Below are positions 60,661 through 64,000 of a stretch of DNA of 64,000 nucleotides, piece after piece. The DNA lies in NCBI RefSeq assembly GCF_014851395.1, contig NW_024041150.1, positions 44,132,829 to 44,196,828 on the forward strand, read 5' to 3'. Each line of letters begins with the position of its first letter. Position 1 is the stretch's first letter. The stretch comes from Micropterus salmoides (lineage: Eukaryota; Chordata; Actinopteri; Centrarchiformes; Centrarchidae). Below the pieces are notes generated by a model. The model was given only the letters and a program-made list of their open reading frames with translations. It did not search any database and was not told the origin of the DNA. Position numbers and translations under genes: made by a program.

Positions 60661-63600
60661 AGGTAGCTCAAATCAAGCAATCCGATTGATTCATAGTGTT
60701 ACAATGAGTGTGTCCAACAGCCATGATGTTGAATTTCTTTTTTGCAGATCCGTATCACTTCGCTACAAAATCACATTAGAAAGTAACGTTAAACTGGCCA
60801 GCTGGAAACTCTAACCATAATGGAAATGAACACTCCAAAAGTAAATTTCGACCTCCTGGAGGCTGTCGTCAGAGCCACCTGACTCCATTGGTAAAAACTG
60901 TAATTTACCTCTCTGGTGTACTTAAAGACAAATTAACCGAAAATTATTGTGCATCACGTTGTAAAATTTTGTGCCGCTAAGGGTCTATCACAAAAAAACA
61001 AAAACAAAAGACATAGTTTAATGACGTCGTGAAGTATCGTGGGATCATGGGAGCGGTTGTCTTCCCCACCATTGCCTTCCCCTCGCTGTTTGGCGGAAAC
61101 AGGACGCTATGAGTCGAGCCACAGCTAACGTTTGCTTAGCTTGTTTCTCAGATAACTTACGATTTCCACATGTCCAATGACTAAAATCCTTCATGTGGTT
61201 AAAATATGTAGCTAAAAACCTACAGTTTAGTTTAATAGTGGATAAAAACCAAACACACTTGCAAAGGGAATATGACGCCATTAACAGGCAACCAAATGAA
61301 ACACACCCCTTGATTAAAACTACAGATTTCTCTGGGTTTGAAAATTGTTGGAAACAATTGGGATAACGTCACACAACTCAAGACCGGTCTGGTCATTTTT
61401 AGACATTTTAATGCAGAAACATGGCAGGTTTTATCTTTAACTATGTCTACAATGGTCGATCAAGTCCGTTTCACTGCGAGCTTTGTGCTTTCACTGTGGG
61501 GGCGTGAAAATGCAGTTTTCTTTTTATGGAGCCTTCTGTATATTAATGTTTGACGTTCCTCAGCCTGATGAATACAGGATAAATGTTTCTGAGACACCAT
61601 AACAGAGGTCAGGGTCATTTTGCATTGAATAGATGGGCGCTGCTGGTGTTTCAGGTCTGTTTTTTTAAAGTGTTGCCTTTTGTCTCATTTGTCATTATTT
61701 ATGTACTTTTCACAGTTTCCAACCTTCTTCCTCATCCTTCTTACTTTCTTTGGCCAGAGTCAAGACTTGGCACTGATCCACCACAGTACATGTGAGTGTG
61801 TGTTTAACAGCCATTTAATCGGACCCTGATAGTCTTAATTAGTGTGGGAGAGGCTCTGTCTCCTCTCTGGCTCTCCCCCGAGGCTCATTATCCCTCTTAG
61901 TTTTCTACTTCTGAGGGCGAGAGGAGACAAGGAGGCATAGGAAGCAGGGAGGTGGAAGAAGGAGGAGAATGTGAAGGACATGGAGGTGGAAGAAAAGAGA
62001 GAAGAAGGGAAACAGGGAAGGAAGAGGAGGAGGGGAAGAGTGGGAAAAAAAACATGTGATGACTCCACCTGGTGGTGAGAAACATCAAACCTTTTCAAAT
62101 TCTGCCATCCTGAATGTTGCAGTAAATCAGCTCCTCTGTGCATTATTACTGAAACGTTTCCAAAGGGGAACTGCTGATTATCCACAGCTACTGTGACCTT
62201 GTTAATGAACAGACAACGTTGCTGTTGAGTTTTATAAATGTTGTTTTTACAGCTAAATAAGACAGTAGCTGATCTCTAAATGTGAAGGCACTCTAATTTT
62301 ATACATGCTAAATTTAAGATATTTTATTTGAGCAGCTGCAAACGTTCACATTTGAGTTGATGCTTTATTAGTGGCTAATAAATTACTTACTAATGGTTTA
62401 TAGATCAGGTTAGCAGCTTGTGAGTAGGCTTACATCTGGCTAATGTTAATCATTTCTGTCGGGTAATAATGCAGTTATAAGTGTTGGTAATAGATTCATA
62501 AAGGCTTGAGGGTTTCTCACTTTCTAATGAGTTATGAATGTTAATAAATTCTTAATAAATGCATCGGGGCAGCAATCAATGCTTCATTTTGAAATCGAAC
62601 ATTTGTTCTATAAAATGCCAAAAATTAGTAAGAAATATCCAAAGTGGTGTCTGCAAATGTTTTGTCCAAAACGGTTATTCATTTCACTGACACAGAGGAC
62701 AAAGAAAACCAGGAAATATTCTCATCTGAGGAGCTGGAACTAATAATGTTTTAAACATTTTTCCTTCAAAAATAACACAAGCAATTAATCTATTAATGAA
62801 CTAAAGAACTATCTAGAAATCTAAATCAAGTGTCTTGCTGGAGAGGAATTACACCAGCTAATAAAACAAATAATGCTTATAAAGCATTAGTGAATTAGTT
62901 ACTAGGCATGAAAAAGGCCAAGTTAAAAACAGGTTTATATCGGGTGTCTTATTAGAAAGTCTGGCTTAATGTTTAGTTTTAGATTTATTTCCTCAGTGGA
63001 GTGATATGCAGTGATATAACCACAGTCTGTAACGTTAAAGACATTTTCTCACTCATACGTGGTTGTTGAAGTAAACTGGTGTAACGTTACGTTACTATGC
63101 GTGCAGTATGTGACAGAAGCGGGGCAGAAATTACATCTAAAATGGGGGCGGTAAGTGGCTACTACTAACAGGGAGACATTTGTTGTGTTGATCATCCTAC
63201 TATATCGTGTTTGTGTGGGGACATAAAAGCAACAGGATATGAGGTGCGGTCTTAAAGCGTTTCAGGTTGAAGTGTCATAAGCCCTTTCCAATGAAGAGAG
63301 CTCACAGAGCACCACATTGTGCGGACCGTCTAAAATACTCTTTAGATGATCATACTCGTAGTGAAGGTCTTTTTAGCAGCAGCTTGCTCTCACAGGGAAA
63401 CCCTGCTTTAACCTTGAACTTCATTCCGATGTTTATTTGCAAATCGACATATTTCCATAATCTCTCCAGCTCTACTTACATGTCAACCAGACAGGGACGA
63501 AACTATAGTTGAATCTGAATTTTGAAGCATATTTTGCAGTGATCATCAGATAGTGGTGACATTGACATTTCTCCCATATCCTTGTTGTATTTTCAGAACA

Positions 63601-64000
63601 AAGGTTTAGCTCAAATTAGAATATTTTTTATCGCTTTTACTTTAATTTGCATTTTTATTTCTGACTAAAGCTACATTTGTAGAGTACATTTGATTGGCTG
63701 AGAGTTATCTGAGAAAGCTGTTAAAAAATAGAGGAAGGTATCGCTCTGGAACAGTCCTTTAATGTTTCTGCCAGCTGGAGCAGGTGGACTTTAACACTTT
63801 TCATCAACTTAGGCTGGGACCACTCATCAGTTAATTAATATTTATCATTATGACCATGAAACTAACAAAATCATTTTGCATTTCATTTATCATCCCCTAA
63901 GTAAAATTCCCTACTTGAAAATCACATTTAAACAATCAAATCACTGTTTCAAACCTAATTTTATCAACTTAATGCTTTGCTTTATTGTTCCACTCTGTTC
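60661..64000. other. Non-coding end of window
   Basis: No exon, RNA gene or named element was recognised. Open stretches (for example 61835-62185 minus and 62534-62743 plus) are low-complexity or unassigned. The part around 62340-62960, rich in TTATAA/AATTAGTTA words such as TTACTAATGGTTTATAGAT, looks like an old MITE-type repeat, at low confidence. Confidence 0.35.

Overview
This is nuclear DNA from a vertebrate, almost certainly a teleost fish. It has intron-containing genes with GT-AG splice sites, Pol III tRNA and 5S genes, fish-type LINEs, MITE-like elements and long (TG)n tracts. No prokaryotic, viral or CRISPR feature was seen. Two runs of exactly 500 N split the window into three assembled blocks: A (1-22722), B (23223-48385) and C (48886-64000).

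The dominant structure is a 19-kb inverted repeat. A 3803-22722 is the near-identical reverse complement of B 29418-48385. The match stops exactly at the end of block A on one side and exactly at the end of block B on the other. That is the geometry of two overlapping allelic contigs scaffolded side by side in opposite orientation, so I read the palindrome as a probable haplotype-duplication artefact. The likely true order is A 1-22722 followed by the reverse complement of B 29417-23223. Coding exons that are intact in B carry 1-2 bp indels in A, so B is the better copy for gene models.

Layout of the corrected locus, in A orientation: a tRNA-Gly(TCC); a prelid1-like gene of five coding exons with a second tRNA-Gly(TCC) in intron 2; a pair of Tx1/L1-type retrotransposon copies (I and II) inserted in 5S rRNA gene 5' ends and joined tail to tail; a TIR element; an immunoglobulin-domain membrane gene whose reading frame continues through a complete goose-type lysozyme domain; an L2/Rex-like LINE inside one of that gene's introns; a complete solitary 5S rRNA gene; and a third copy (III) of the 5S-inserted retrotransposon running into the gap.

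The most interesting content is the Ig-lysozyme gene. In block B, fourteen candidate exons join in consistent phase to give 1500 nt (499 residues plus stop): signal peptide, IgV, IgC, one transmembrane segment, three short symmetric exons like those of butyrophilin genes, then about 186 residues of lysozyme g where butyrophilins would carry B30.2. All three catalytic acids of goose lysozyme (Glu73, Asp86, Asp97) appear replaced (Gln, Lys, Ser). It could be a membrane receptor with a catalytically dead lysozyme tail, or two adjacent genes that I have joined; transcript data are needed to decide.

Block C is a separate piece holding a cxxc4-like CXXC zinc-finger coding exon with apparent frameshifts, LINE and other dispersed repeats, and about 2 kb of TG-rich minisatellite. 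Most of block C beyond 53 kb has no gene I can recognise.
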